12,355 bases of DNA from DAITAZ01 sp036824045 (GCA_036824045.1 DAITAZ010000063.1:1-12355), one strand, 5' to 3'. Positions 1 to 6,858 are shown, numbered from the stretch's first letter. Numbers and translations: made by a program. Notes: generated from the sequence alone by a model not told the origin.

Positions 1-46
1 CAAAAAGCAGGCTACTGCTCAGGCATGCCTCCCACGCAGTCAAACA

Positions 47-92
47 GGGGAAAATCTCCCCGAAATTTCGAGCCCCTTAGAGCCTCAAGGGG
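47..92. other. Cluster of small dyads ahead of the first gene
   Basis: Three short dyads lie in a row. GGGGA (47-51) can pair with TCCCC (57-61). CGAAATTTCG (61-70) is a perfect palindrome. CCCCTT (73-78) can pair with AAGGGG (87-92) over an 8-base loop. The last one is followed by TTTG, so it could be a weak terminator of a gene left of the window. Its right arm is also the apparent ribosome-binding site of the gene at 99. Which role applies cannot be decided from sequence. Confidence 0.4.
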
Positions 93-98
93 TTTGTC

Positions 99-281
99 AT
101 GACAACTCTGGATCAGCGCGATAGGCGCCTTGTCAGCCTTTGCAAAAAGTTCATATCCCCGCATAACTTTGTGGCGATTCCCCAGGAACTTCGTAATGCC
201 CCGGAGCTTTGCTTTCAAGCCGACATGGAAGAAATTCAGCAGGAGTTGGATGAGCGCTTAGCCCGCCGACAGGCTGCGTGA
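99..281 (+). CDS. Small hypothetical protein (60 aa)
   Basis: I do not recognise this protein. It is short, charged and soluble, with no signal peptide or membrane segment. The C-terminal third (DMEEIQQELDERLARRQ) is strongly predicted to be an amphipathic helix, and the middle contains a VAIPQELRNAPELCF stretch. The ATG at 99 is preceded by AAGGGG (87-92) at a 6-base spacing, which is a good Shine-Dalgarno sequence and the main reason to believe the gene. That same AAGGGG can pair with CCCCTT at 73-78, so initiation may be partly masked. The gene ends 133 bases before the antitoxin start. Base composition is lower in GC than the genes to the right, as in the toxin-antitoxin module, which hints at accessory DNA. 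Confidence 0.5.
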   Translation: MTTLDQRDRRLVSLCKKFISPHNFVAIPQELRNAPELCFQADMEEIQQELDERLARRQAA

Positions 282-375
282 GACTGATGGAAAGGTGTCC
301 CATGCCACCTCTTGCGCCCCCACCGGCATGGGGTACCAGACTGAAAGTCAGTCCAGAGATATTCACGTCTTTGCG

Positions 376-399
376 TGCTACACTTATTTATGTGTTAAT
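376..399 (+). promoter_or_regulatory. Likely promoter and operator of the toxin-antitoxin operon
   Basis: TGCTACACT (376-384) fits an extended -10 element (TGn followed by TACACT). An imperfect dyad overlaps it: ACAC (380-383) and GTGT (392-395) flank an AT-rich centre, with 6 of 8 positions symmetric. Antitoxins of this kind usually repress their own operon by binding such a site, so an autoregulatory operator is a natural reading. No convincing -35 hexamer is present. The predicted transcript start near 390 leaves room for the AAGGAG at 404-409. Confidence 0.4.
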
Positions 400-414
400 C
401 GCCAAGGAGCAAGA

Positions 415-762
415 ATGCCAACCGTGAATTTCACCGGGTCTGTTGATCGCGATCTGCTCAAGCGTGCCAAGGTCATCGCGGCCAAGACCGATACGTCGGT
501 CAACGCCTTGTTCAACGCGGAGTTGCGACACCTCGTCGAGACCTTCGAGGCAGCGGAATCGACCGGCAACCAGAACTTCAAGGTACTGCTCGATTTTTCG
601 CTGGGGCGTATCGGTGACGACAAAGCCATGCAGGCACTCGGTATCGACAGCGAGGAAGATCTTTTCCTGCTGATGGCGCAGGCGCATCTGCCCATGCCAC
701 GGCTGGCGGACGTCGCCACGCAGGGCATGGTCGATCAACTGAACGCCTTGCCGACAGCTTGA
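415..762 (+). CDS. Antitoxin, ribbon-helix-helix N-terminus with UPF0175-like C-terminus
   Basis: This 115-aa protein is the probable DNA-binding antitoxin of the PIN toxin that follows. Residues 3-45 read as a ribbon-helix-helix fold: a short strand (VNFTGSV), then two helices (DRDLLKRAKVIAAKTD and SVNALFNAELRHLVE). Residues 60-97 (LGRIGDDKAMQALGIDSEED, then LFLLMAQAHLPMPRL) resemble the UPF0175 pattern of a short helix, LGI/S turn, helix, and 'gIP' end. The ATG at 415 was chosen because AAGGAG (404-409) lies 5 bases upstream; the ATG at 295 would add 40 residues with no family resemblance and no such site. The stop overlaps the earliest possible toxin start, which suggests coupled translation. 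Family assignment is from pattern recognition; the role is inferred from the partner gene. Confidence 0.75.
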   Translation: MPTVNFTGSVDRDLLKRAKVIAAKTDTSVNALFNAELRHLVETFEAAESTGNQNFKVLLDFSLGRIGDDKAMQALGIDSEEDLFLLMAQAHLPMPRLADVATQGMVDQLNALPTA

Positions 763-773
763 GCAAGGTGGCA

Positions 774-1298
774 ATGTCATCGGCCAAGGATATTGCGCTA
801 CTGCCTGATGCCGGGCCGCTCATCACGCTGGCCTGCGCAGATGCACTCGACGTGTTGTTCAGGCCAGGCTGGACGGTGATGCTCGTCGATATGGTCCTGC
901 ATGAAGTCACCCGAAACCAGACACCGACCAGCAACAAGTTGGCGGCATGGGTTGCCTCAGCTCAGATTCCTGTCATGCCCACCAAGACCTTGGAGCACTT
1001 CAGGAAGACTGCGACCGAGTCGCCGCCGCCGCGAAGCCGTAACCTCGGCGAACTGGCGATTCAGGAGACGATGAATGCGTTCGCCCTCAAGGTGCCGCCG
1101 AAGACCGGCGTCTTCCTGTTTGAAGACCACAAGATTGCACGCGCCAGCTTCATGGTGCCGGACAACTGCCGGAAGATCAGTACCCGCGCTTTTCTGATTT
1201 TTCTTGAGCAGAAGGGATTGATTGACTCGGCGGTGGACATCGAGCGCCGCGCCGTTCAGGCTGGTCGAGCATTTTCTTCGCAGCGATTTCCGCCGTAG
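774..1298 (+). CDS. PIN-domain toxin, DUF3368-like (putative ribonuclease)
   Basis: This 174-aa protein is a probable toxin RNase. PIN nucleases bind metal through a few conserved acids. Candidates here are D12 in LLPDAGPLITLA, E44 in VDMVLHEVT, E93 in LGELAIQE and D118 in FLFEDHKIAR, in the right order and spacing for the family. The opening resembles DUF3368-type PIN proteins, which commonly pair with UPF0175-like antitoxins, matching the gene upstream. ATG at 774 has AAGG at 765-768, 5 bases away. TTG at 759 (overlapping the antitoxin stop) and GTG at 768 are in-frame alternatives adding 5 or 2 residues. All four acids are present, so the toxin looks intact. The target RNA cannot be read from sequence. 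Confidence 0.75.
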   Translation: MSSAKDIALLPDAGPLITLACADALDVLFRPGWTVMLVDMVLHEVTRNQTPTSNKLAAWVASAQIPVMPTKTLEHFRKTATESPPPRSRNLGELAIQETMNAFALKVPPKTGVFLFEDHKIARASFMVPDNCRKISTRAFLIFLEQKGLIDSAVDIERRAVQAGRAFSSQRFPP

Positions 1299-1440
1299 GG
1301 AGGAGAGCACTGTCCGGCAACGTCGGTCATCGTGACGAAGTCCGGCCTTGAATGCTCGGTCGCAGCGATGATGCGAGGAGCCCGCTGGCAATCCGGCTGC
1401 GCGACATGGATGGCTTTTCGCCAGGCGCCCGTGGCGCGCC

Positions 1441-1496
1441 GGATGCGGCGCGCTCAGTACCGAAACACCGTGAGCGACTGGCTCAGGCGGACCGAG
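1441..1496. repeat. 56-bp direct repeat, copy A
   Basis: This stretch matches 3948-4003 at 55 of 56 positions in the same orientation; the only difference is A at 1463 against G at 3970. Identity fades right after the copy (roughly 6 of the next 8 bases match) and is absent before it. The repeat contains a small dyad, TGAGC (1471-1475) and GCTCA (1481-1485). Confidence 0.95.
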
Positions 1497-1504
1497 TCGT
1501 TTCC
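1454..1504 (-). pseudogene. Remnant of the 3' end of a chemoreceptor gene
   Basis: Read on the minus strand, this encodes GNDSVRLSQSLTVFRY and a stop. The intact chemoreceptor 2 ends in GNVSVRLSQSLTVFRY, so 15 of 16 residues agree. It lies 26 bases downstream of the stop of chemoreceptor 1, which itself ends differently (LREAVSRFRV). It is not translated as part of any full-length reading frame I can see. It is best read as the leftover end of a duplicated receptor gene, or a target-site copy made by an integration event. Confidence 0.8.
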
Positions 1505-1530
1505 GGAAAGCCGCCTCATCTCGGTTTTGC

Positions 1531-3516
1531 TCAGACCCTGAACCGGCTCACTGCCTCACGCAGCTTCCCCGCCAAGCTGTCAAGCTGGCGCGCGGTTTCG
1601 GCGGCATTGGCGGCGGCGGCAGTGTTGTCCTCGGTCATCTGTGCAATTTGCTCGATGCGCTTGGCGACTTGTTGAACTGCTACATCCTGCTCACGCACCG
1701 CGTCGGAAATACTCCGCACTGATTCGGTGACCCGGCCAGTATCGACACTGGCGGAATCGAGCGCGCCGTTGGAGACGACAATGTGTTCGCGGGTTATCCC
1801 GGCCTTGGCGTTGGCCTCTTGCATACGCGTCACTACGGCATCGACTTCAGACTGTACGCCGCCGATCAGTCCGGATATCTCGACAGTGGCTCGGGTCGTG
1901 CTCTCTGCGAGTTTGCGCACTTCGTCGGCAACCACAGCGAAGCCACGCCCCTGTTCGCCGGCCCGCGCCGCTTCGATAGCGGCGTTCAAGGCCAGGAGGT
2001 TGGTCTGGTTGGCAATATCCTTGATTGTCTTGACGATCCCGTCGATCTGGCGCGAACTTTCGGCCAGCCGGGCAATGTCGCCGCTGGCCTCACTGACCAT
2101 GTCGGCGAGACTGTCCACGTTATCAACGGTGTTGCGCACGGCGGTCAGGGTCGCTTCGATGTCGCCACGCACGCGCGTTGCGATTTCGTCGGCCGTGATC
2201 GCGTTGCAGACGGTTTCGGAAATGCTCACTGACGTTTCTTCAACCGCGGCAGCGACTGCGGAAGCTGCCTCAGATTGTGTGCTTGAGCTTTTTTCCACCT
2301 GCGCAGCCGCGGTGGCCATGGACTTTGCGGCGGCGGCAATGGCATCGGCAGACTGACGGACCGCGGTGACTGAACGCTGCAGTTCGCCTTGCATCGCCTG
2401 GATGGCCGCCATCATGCAATCTTGCGAAGCACCCACCACATCAACGCGAGTCGAAAGATTGCCGGCCGCAATGCGGCGCGAAACTTCCATCGCATAACGC
2501 GGTTCGCCACCCAATTGCCGGGTGATGCCGCGGGTCACGTATAGCGAGATGGCGACCACGACGACGAGCATGGCCAAGCCGGCGAGCACCAGCATGCCCA
2601 GTACGGTGCGGCCATCGCGGGTGAATTCTTCGGTGTAGCTCTCGCTGCCAATCAACCAGCCCCATTTGGCGTACGTGGTCAAGGCGTGGATTTTTTCGCG
2701 GGGTTCGGTTTCCCCTGCTTCCTTGTTGATCCACTGGTAACGCAGGATGCCGTCCTTCTTCTCCAGCATGGCCTTGATGACGTATTCGCCTTTGGCGTCT
2801 TGGGTTTCGATGAGGTTTTTGCCCTCCGCGACGGGATGGATCATCGCTTTGCCTGGCTCTTTGGCGGCGTCGAGCGCAAAGACATAGCCGGTATCGCCGA
2901 TCTTGACGCTGAGCACTTTTTTCTTGAGCGCGGCTAAGCCTTCGGTGAAATTGATCCCGATGAAGGCAATCCCCTGTACCTGGCCGGCGGCGTCCAGTAT
3001 CGGTGCGTAGTGGGTCATGTATTCCTGACCAAAGAGCGTGGCGGGCCCGGTGTAGGTATTGCCAGACTTGATCAGCGATAGTGCTGGATGCGTTGTTGCC
3101 AGCGCAGTGCCGACGGCGCGTTCTCCCTGGTCATTCTTGAGCGTTGTCGCAATGCGCACGAAGCTGTCGCCCTGGCGGGCAAAGATTGTGGCGACTGCGC
3201 TGGTGCTATGGGTGAACCGTTCCACCGCCTGGTTCGCTAGCGTCACATCACCCACAACGGTTTTGGGTAGAGGGGCTGCGAACTGTGCGCCCAGCATGGA
3301 CGCGGAACTTTCCAACTGCTGCGCGTAGGCGTCGATCATGTCAACGACCAGCCGGTTGGTCCGCTGCACCTCGACAAGCGCCTTTTCTTCCATTCTGGCG
3401 CTCAGCCAATTGCCCAGAACGAGGCCAACGAGGCACAGAACACTCACAATCGCGCCAATCAGTGTGGCATTCAACCTGAAAGCGATCGTTCGATCACTGA
3501 AGGACGTTACTCCCAT
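1531..3516 (-). CDS. Methyl-accepting chemotaxis protein 1, Cache sensor
   Basis: This 661-aa inner-membrane receptor should sense a small molecule in the periplasm and control the CheA/CheW kinase. A first membrane helix spans about 13-38. The periplasmic domain (about 40-300) ends with GDTGYVFALD...IHPVAEGKNLIE, typical of a Cache_3-Cache_2 or sCache_2 fold. The second helix is at about 304-328, followed by a HAMP-like linker with LGGEP (335-339) and a long signalling coiled coil. The hairpin tip (about 498-540) carries IANQTNLLALNAAIEAARAG and the GRGFAVVADEVRKLAE motif. There is no C-terminal CheR/CheB-binding pentapeptide. ATG at 3516 is preceded by GGAGAG (3527-3522) at 5 bases; the GTG at 3546 would add 10 residues without support. 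It lies between 56-bp repeats and looks less GC-rich than chemoreceptor 2. The ligand is unknown. Confidence 0.95.
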   Translation of the reverse strand: MGVTSFSDRTIAFRLNATLIGAIVSVLCLVGLVLGNWLSARMEEKALVEVQRTNRLVVDMIDAYAQQLESSASMLGAQFAAPLPKTVVGDVTLANQAVERFTHSTSAVATIFARQGDSFVRIATTLKNDQGERAVGTALATTHPALSLIKSGNTYTGPATLFGQEYMTHYAPILDAAGQVQGIAFIGINFTEGLAALKKKVLSVKIGDTGYVFALDAAKEPGKAMIHPVAEGKNLIETQDAKGEYVIKAMLEKKDGILRYQWINKEAGETEPREKIHALTTYAKWGWLIGSESYTEEFTRDGRTVLGMLVLAGLAMLVVVVAISLYVTRGITRQLGGEPRYAMEVSRRIAAGNLSTRVDVVGASQDCMMAAIQAMQGELQRSVTAVRQSADAIAAAAKSMATAAAQVEKSSSTQSEAASAVAAAVEETSVSISETVCNAITADEIATRVRGDIEATLTAVRNTVDNVDSLADMVSEASGDIARLAESSRQIDGIVKTIKDIANQTNLLALNAAIEAARAGEQGRGFAVVADEVRKLAESTTRATVEISGLIGGVQSEVDAVVTRMQEANAKAGITREHIVVSNGALDSASVDTGRVTESVRSISDAVREQDVAVQQVAKRIEQIAQMTEDNTAAAANAAETARQLDSLAGKLREAVSRFRV

Positions 3517-3947
3517 TGGGACTCTCCAGAGGCTGTTGTGATGCACTCATGACGCAGTAACGGCAGACAACGGTATTGCGCGTAGCACCGCGAGTTGTTA
3601 CATGGGGCATTGATGCCGGGCAGGTGGGCCTCTCCGGAGCGCTGCGGTGACCTAGCTGTGCTCAGCGCCTTTCAGGCTTTGATTGGGGTGGAAGCCCGCA
3701 TTGCTGAGGACCTGGCTGGAGCCGGATGCCGGGAGCAGGCATTGATTGACCTCTGCGATCGAACGCCGGCCAATGCGTGGATGTCTGCTGGCGTGTTGCG
3801 ACGGGCGCGACGGCAGCAGCGTTCCATCGGCGCCCATTTGTCACCTGGCTTCATGCACGACCTTTGGGGGCGCGCCGACTGCGAGCGCTTGGATGTGCCT
3901 TCGGGCGGGGGCGTGGTGACATGCCGGGCCAGCATATGCGGTCCGGT
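3517..3947. other. Gene-free stretch between the two chemoreceptor genes
   Basis: About 430 bases with no supported gene. Open frames exist on both strands but show no recognisable motif and no good ribosome-binding site. The part next to 3516 must contain the promoter of chemoreceptor 1; I see TGCCGTTAC (minus strand, near 3557-3565), which only partly resembles a sigma-28 -10 element and lacks the matching -35. The rest may be decayed sequence brought in with the first receptor. Confidence 0.5.
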
Positions 3948-4003
3948 GGATGCGGCGCGCTCAGTACCGGAACACCGTGAGCGACTGGCTCAGGCGGACC
4001 GAG
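3948..4003. repeat. 56-bp direct repeat, copy B (end of chemoreceptor 2)
   Basis: This copy covers the last 14 codons (partly) and stop of chemoreceptor 2 plus 13 bases beyond. It matches 1441-1496 at 55 of 56 positions. It is presumably the parental copy because it belongs to an intact gene. Confidence 0.95.
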
Positions 4004-5592
4004 ACGTTGCCCAGGTTGTCGCCGGCGGTGAGGGTGGCGCGGACGACGGCTTGTTCGGTGTCCGCGAGGCCGCTGACGGTGGCCATGTTTTCGTTGATCT
4101 GGCGGGTGGCGGAGGCGACTTCGCAGGTGGCGTTGACGATGTCGGCGACGGCAGCGGTGGCGGCTTCCACGCGCTGGTGGATGTTGCTCAGGACGAGGCC
4201 GGTGTCGCGGGCGCTGGCGCGGCCGACGTCGATGTCCTGGACGCTGGCGTCGATGGAGGCGACGGCGTGCTGGATGCCGCTTTGGATGGCGCTGATGAGC
4301 TGGCCGACTTCGGCGGTTGCCAGGCCGGTGCGCTCGGCGAGTTTGCGCACTTCGTCGGCGACGACGGCAAAGCCGCGGCCTTGCTCGCCGGCGCGGGCGG
4401 CTTCGATGGCGGCGTTGAGGGCGAGCAGATTGGTTTGATCGGCGATTTCGCGAATGGTCTGAACGATGCTGGTGACCTGAGTGGAGAGCTGGCCGAGTTG
4501 GGCAACGTTTCCCTGGGCCTGGGCGCTGGCGTGGGCGATGCGCTCCATGCTGTCGAGGTTTTGCTCGCGCGCCTTGACGCCGCGGGAGGCTTCTTCACCG
4601 GCCTGGGCCACGGCTTGTTGGGCGCGGTGGGTTTGTTCCTCGATCAGCGCGACGCTGGCGGCGATCTGTTCCATGGCGGCGCTGGTGGATAGGGCGGCGT
4701 CGGCGAGCAGGTGGGCGTTTTGCCCAAGCTTGCTGAGGCTGGCGCGCACGCTGCCGACCTGCTGGTCCACGGTGACCGATTCGCTGCCGGTTTGTTCGAC
4801 GAGGGCGCGGATGCGCTGTTGGGCGTGCTGAAGGGCGTGCAGCACGCTGCCCTCGGGGCAGGGGGTGGCGGCGGGTTGGAGGTCGCCACTGGCCAGGCGC
4901 TGCATTTCGGCGCGCAGCAGTTCGGGTTCGCCGCCGAGCATGCGGCTGATGCGGCGGGCGACGACGATGTAGATGCCGATGGCCATGGCCACGCACAGGG
5001 CGGCGACGGCAGAGAGGATGCCAAGGGTGTTGGAAGCGGTGGCGGAGAGGTCGGCCAGGCGGGCGTCGGCCCAGCCGCCGGCGGCCTTGACGGTCTGGTC
5101 CACGCCGCTGCGATGGGCGTCGTAGAGCTGCTTGAGTTCGGCGAAGACCTTGGCGGCGTCGCCATCCCGCCCGGCCAGGGCGGCGGGCAGGAAGGCTTCG
5201 TCCAGCCGTTTCCAGTAGGTTTCGCCCTTTTCCTTTTGCAGGCCAAGCAGCGACTGGGCGGCCGAGGCGTCGATGTCCTCCCGTTTGTCTTGCCAGTAGG
5301 CATTGCGGGTGGCGTAGTCGGTGCGGAGTTGCTTGAGCTTTTCGGCCAGCGCCGGGCGCTCCCCCACGGGCACGTCCAGCAACTGGTAGGCGAGCAGGTG
5401 GGTTTCGATGATGTAGAGGGGCGGCGGCAGGATGTCGGCCACGATGTCCTTGCCGTCGCCCATCTGGATGGCGGCCCGCTCGAGGTTGCGCAGGGCGACC
5501 TGGCCTTCGATGAAGAGCAGGACGAAACCGCCAACGCACACCGAAACCAGCAGGATCAGCAGACCTTTGAGCGAGTTGAAATAAGCGTTCAT
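3961..5592 (-). CDS. Methyl-accepting chemotaxis protein 2, helical periplasmic sensor
   Basis: This 543-aa receptor has a membrane helix at about 9-29, a roughly 160-residue all-helical periplasmic domain (31-188) of the four-helix-bundle kind, and a second helix at 189-212. The linker starts with RMLGGEPELL (217-226), a HAMP-like segment. The signalling hairpin tip is at about 379-421 with IADQTNLLALNAAIEAARAG and GRGFAVVADEVRKLAER. The periplasmic part contains PPPLYIIETHLLAYQLL, a motif I associate with a recurring family of proteobacterial receptors; no ligand can be named. The ATG at 5592 sits directly before the first membrane helix, but only a poor Shine-Dalgarno sequence precedes it. 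No upstream in-frame start gives a sensible protein. There is no C-terminal pentapeptide for CheR. Its final codons are duplicated at 1441-1496. Confidence 0.93.
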   Translation of the reverse strand: MNAYFNSLKGLLILLVSVCVGGFVLLFIEGQVALRNLERAAIQMGDGKDIVADILPPPLYIIETHLLAYQLLDVPVGERPALAEKLKQLRTDYATRNAYWQDKREDIDASAAQSLLGLQKEKGETYWKRLDEAFLPAALAGRDGDAAKVFAELKQLYDAHRSGVDQTVKAAGGWADARLADLSATASNTLGILSAVAALCVAMAIGIYIVVARRISRMLGGEPELLRAEMQRLASGDLQPAATPCPEGSVLHALQHAQQRIRALVEQTGSESVTVDQQVGSVRASLSKLGQNAHLLADAALSTSAAMEQIAASVALIEEQTHRAQQAVAQAGEEASRGVKAREQNLDSMERIAHASAQAQGNVAQLGQLSTQVTSIVQTIREIADQTNLLALNAAIEAARAGEQGRGFAVVADEVRKLAERTGLATAEVGQLISAIQSGIQHAVASIDASVQDIDVGRASARDTGLVLSNIHQRVEAATAAVADIVNATCEVASATRQINENMATVSGLADTEQAVVRATLTAGDNLGNVSVRLSQSLTVFRY

Positions 5593-5866
5593 GTCGTGTC
5601 GGGTTCCGGTTCTTGAGGGGCGCCGCAGGGGGGCGGCGAGGTGCCGTTGGGGTTTACGGTTCGCGGGCCGTCTTTTGTAGCGGTTTCTGACCGGCCAGCG
5701 GCGCGGGGAGCCGCCTCGGCACGGCTTCCAGCGCCACCCTGCCGGGGCCGTGCGGGCGCCGGATGTGGGCGGGCTTTGCCAGCTTTCACTGGCTGAGGCG
5801 CGGCGTGGCATCGGGGTAAGCTGCCCCTTCCCCGGGGCGTGTGCCTCGACCCTGCCCTCTGTGTAG
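5593..5866. other. Divergent intergenic region, chemoreceptor 2 / membrane protein
   Basis: These 274 bases separate two divergent genes and should hold both promoters. No strong sigma-70 pair stands out. On the minus strand TAAA (5656-5653) and GCCG (5637-5634) have the 15-base spacing of a sigma-28 flagellar promoter, but the following bases are CCCC rather than ATAA. A small dyad GCCAG (5778-5782) and CTGGC (5789-5793) is also present. No gene is supported here. Confidence 0.4.
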
Positions 5867-6406
5867 ATGGAAATCCTGAATCTCTTCATCGAGATCGGCA
5901 CGTTGGTAGCGTGGCTGGTCTCGACGGCGTTTTGGTACCGTCGTGTGCGGGGGCGTGCCTTTGGCGTGCTGGATCTGGTGATCTTCGGGGTGCTGGCGGT
6001 GGCGGCGGACGTGACCTGCGTCAAGCTCTTCGAGGTGGTGGCGGGGCCCCGTTCGGAATCGTCCGCCTACGGGGCGCTGATGGCGATCCTGGTGCTCCTC
6101 GGGCTGGTGCCGGTGGCGGCGGGGCTGACGCTGGTGGCGGGCCTGGCGGCGCTGGCCTGCCTGGCTCGCTACCCCGGGGCCCGTTCCGGGGCCTTGGCCG
6201 TGGCTCTGGCGCTTGTGCTGGTCGGGGCGGGCTGGCGATTGGGTACGGCGGACACGATGCACGAACCGGGGGGCGTGCTCAATGGCGACCGCCCGGCGGG
6301 GGAGCGCTGGGCGCTGGAGTCGGGGGCGAAGTCCCGGGCGGAGTGCGATCGGCAGTCCCGATCCCCGGCCTTTCGGGAAGGCTGCTACGTCTGGTTGTCC
6401 CGCTAG
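5867..6406 (+). CDS. Hypothetical membrane protein, four predicted helices (179 aa)
   Basis: I do not recognise a family. Hydrophobic segments lie at about 5-24, 32-58, 68-100 and 107-123, so an inner-membrane protein with four passes is likely. The last 55 residues are polar, with two cysteines (C160, C173) that could pair if this tail faces the periplasm. A stop codon directly precedes the ATG at 5867, so this is the first possible start; no clear Shine-Dalgarno sequence is seen, which lowers confidence in the exact start. The gene is divergent from chemoreceptor 2 and 245 bases upstream of the cold-shock gene. Strong third-position GC across the frame and continuous hydrophobic pattern support real coding. 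Confidence 0.7.
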   Translation: MEILNLFIEIGTLVAWLVSTAFWYRRVRGRAFGVLDLVIFGVLAVAADVTCVKLFEVVAGPRSESSAYGALMAILVLLGLVPVAAGLTLVAGLAALACLARYPGARSGALAVALALVLVGAGWRLGTADTMHEPGGVLNGDRPAGERWALESGAKSRAECDRQSRSPAFREGCYVWLSR

Positions 6407-6548
6407 GGTTCGGCGGCGCGGGCAGGTGGGTGCCCCAAAAAATTGCTGCGCCGCAAAAATATAGTTTGCCAAGCCGGGGTTTTGCGTGCACAGTGCGAAG
6501 GCGACTTTCAAGTACCGCCGTTGTTGTCTTGTGCAGTTTCCGCGTTGT

Positions 6549-6576
6549 TTGCCTGCGGTATTCCTTCCTCGATTAT
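6549..6576 (+). promoter_or_regulatory. Candidate promoter of the cold-shock gene
   Basis: TTGCCT (6549-6554) and GATTAT (6571-6576) are spaced by 16 bases and match 4 of 6 positions each of the sigma-70 consensus. Transcription would begin near 6583, giving a leader of about 70 bases that contains the hairpin at 6607-6629. Other placements further upstream are possible, since cold-shock genes often have long leaders. Confidence 0.3.
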
Positions 6577-6606
6577 CCCGTCGTCTTGACCTTCGCCCTC
6601 TCAGTC

Positions 6607-6629
6607 GGGGAATGGCTCCCCATTTTTTT
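6607..6629 (+). terminator. Terminator-like hairpin with T7 tract, in the csp leader
   Basis: GGGGA (6607-6611) pairs with TCCCC (6617-6621) around a 5-base loop, followed by A and seven T residues (6623-6629). This is the shape of an intrinsic terminator, though the stem is short. It ends 22 bases before the csp start codon and 10 bases before its ribosome-binding site, so there is no room for a csp promoter after it. It must therefore be transcribed as part of the csp leader, where it could act as an attenuator, besides stopping read-through from the membrane-protein gene. Confidence 0.55.
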
Positions 6630-6651
6630 GGTTAAGTACAGGATATTCAAC

Positions 6652-6858
6652 ATGGCAACAGGCATTGTGAAGTGGTTCAACGAGTCCAAGGGTTTCGGCT
6701 TTGTCACGCCGGATGATGGCAGCAAGGATCTCTTCGTCCATTTCTCCGCAATTACCGGCAGCGGGTTCAAGACGCTGGCCGACGGTCAGCGCGTGGAGTT
6801 CGATTCCGCGATGGGCGCCAAGGGGCCCCAGGCGGTCAACGTCCGCGCTGCAGATTGA
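6652..6858 (+). CDS. Cold-shock protein, CspA family
   Basis: This 68-aa protein is a single cold-shock domain that binds single-stranded RNA and DNA and can melt RNA hairpins. The RNP1 motif (KGFGFVTP, residues 13-20) and RNP2 motif (LFVHFS) are intact, as is the opening ATGIVKWFNESKGFGF. Length is that of the family. ATG at 6652 is preceded by AGGA (6640-6643) at 8 bases. The next gene encodes IF-1, another small OB-fold RNA-binding protein; this neighbour pair points to a translation or cold-adaptation role. Whether this copy is cold-induced or constitutive cannot be told from the protein; the leader hairpin suggests regulation at RNA level. Confidence 0.97.
   Translation: MATGIVKWFNESKGFGFVTPDDGSKDLFVHFSAITGSGFKTLADGQRVEFDSAMGAKGPQAVNVRAAD

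Larger units (their letters stand above)
1299..1530. other. Intergenic stretch between toxin and chemoreceptor 1
   Basis: No convincing gene is seen in these 232 bases. The notable content is a copy of the 3' end of chemoreceptor 2 (1441-1496), described separately. No T-rich hairpin terminator was found for either converging gene. Confidence 0.6.

Noticed and set aside
1..13. Resemblance of the first bases (CAAAAAGCAGGCT) to the end of the Gateway attB1 site
   Set aside because: Only about 13 bases are visible, the rest of the site would be outside the window, and nothing else here looks like vector. Chance or a fragment boundary is enough.
1332..1675. Small plus-strand frames around 1332-1675
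   Set aside because: They overlap the duplicated receptor end and the 3' part of chemoreceptor 1 in antisense, with no start site support.
3595..3947. A coding gene in the gap between the chemoreceptors
   Set aside because: Open frames on both strands lack a ribosome-binding site and any recognisable domain, and the plus frame runs on into antisense of receptor 2.
3595..5616. Long plus-strand open frames (3595-4692 and 4711-5616) antisense to chemoreceptor 2
   Set aside because: They lie opposite a clearly real receptor gene, have glycine/alanine/aspartate-rich low-complexity translations with no motif, and are explained by high third-position GC of the true gene.
5634..5656. Sigma-28 (FliA) promoter before chemoreceptor 2
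   Set aside because: TAAA and GCCG have the right spacing, but the remaining consensus bases (GTTT and ATAA) are replaced by C runs, so the match is too weak to claim as a promoter.
5593..6511. Minus-strand extension of chemoreceptor 2 to 6024 and other minus frames across 5589-6511
   Set aside because: The extension has arginine/proline-rich sequence unlike any receptor, and the first membrane helix begins right after the ATG at 5592. The other frames overlap the more plausible membrane protein gene.
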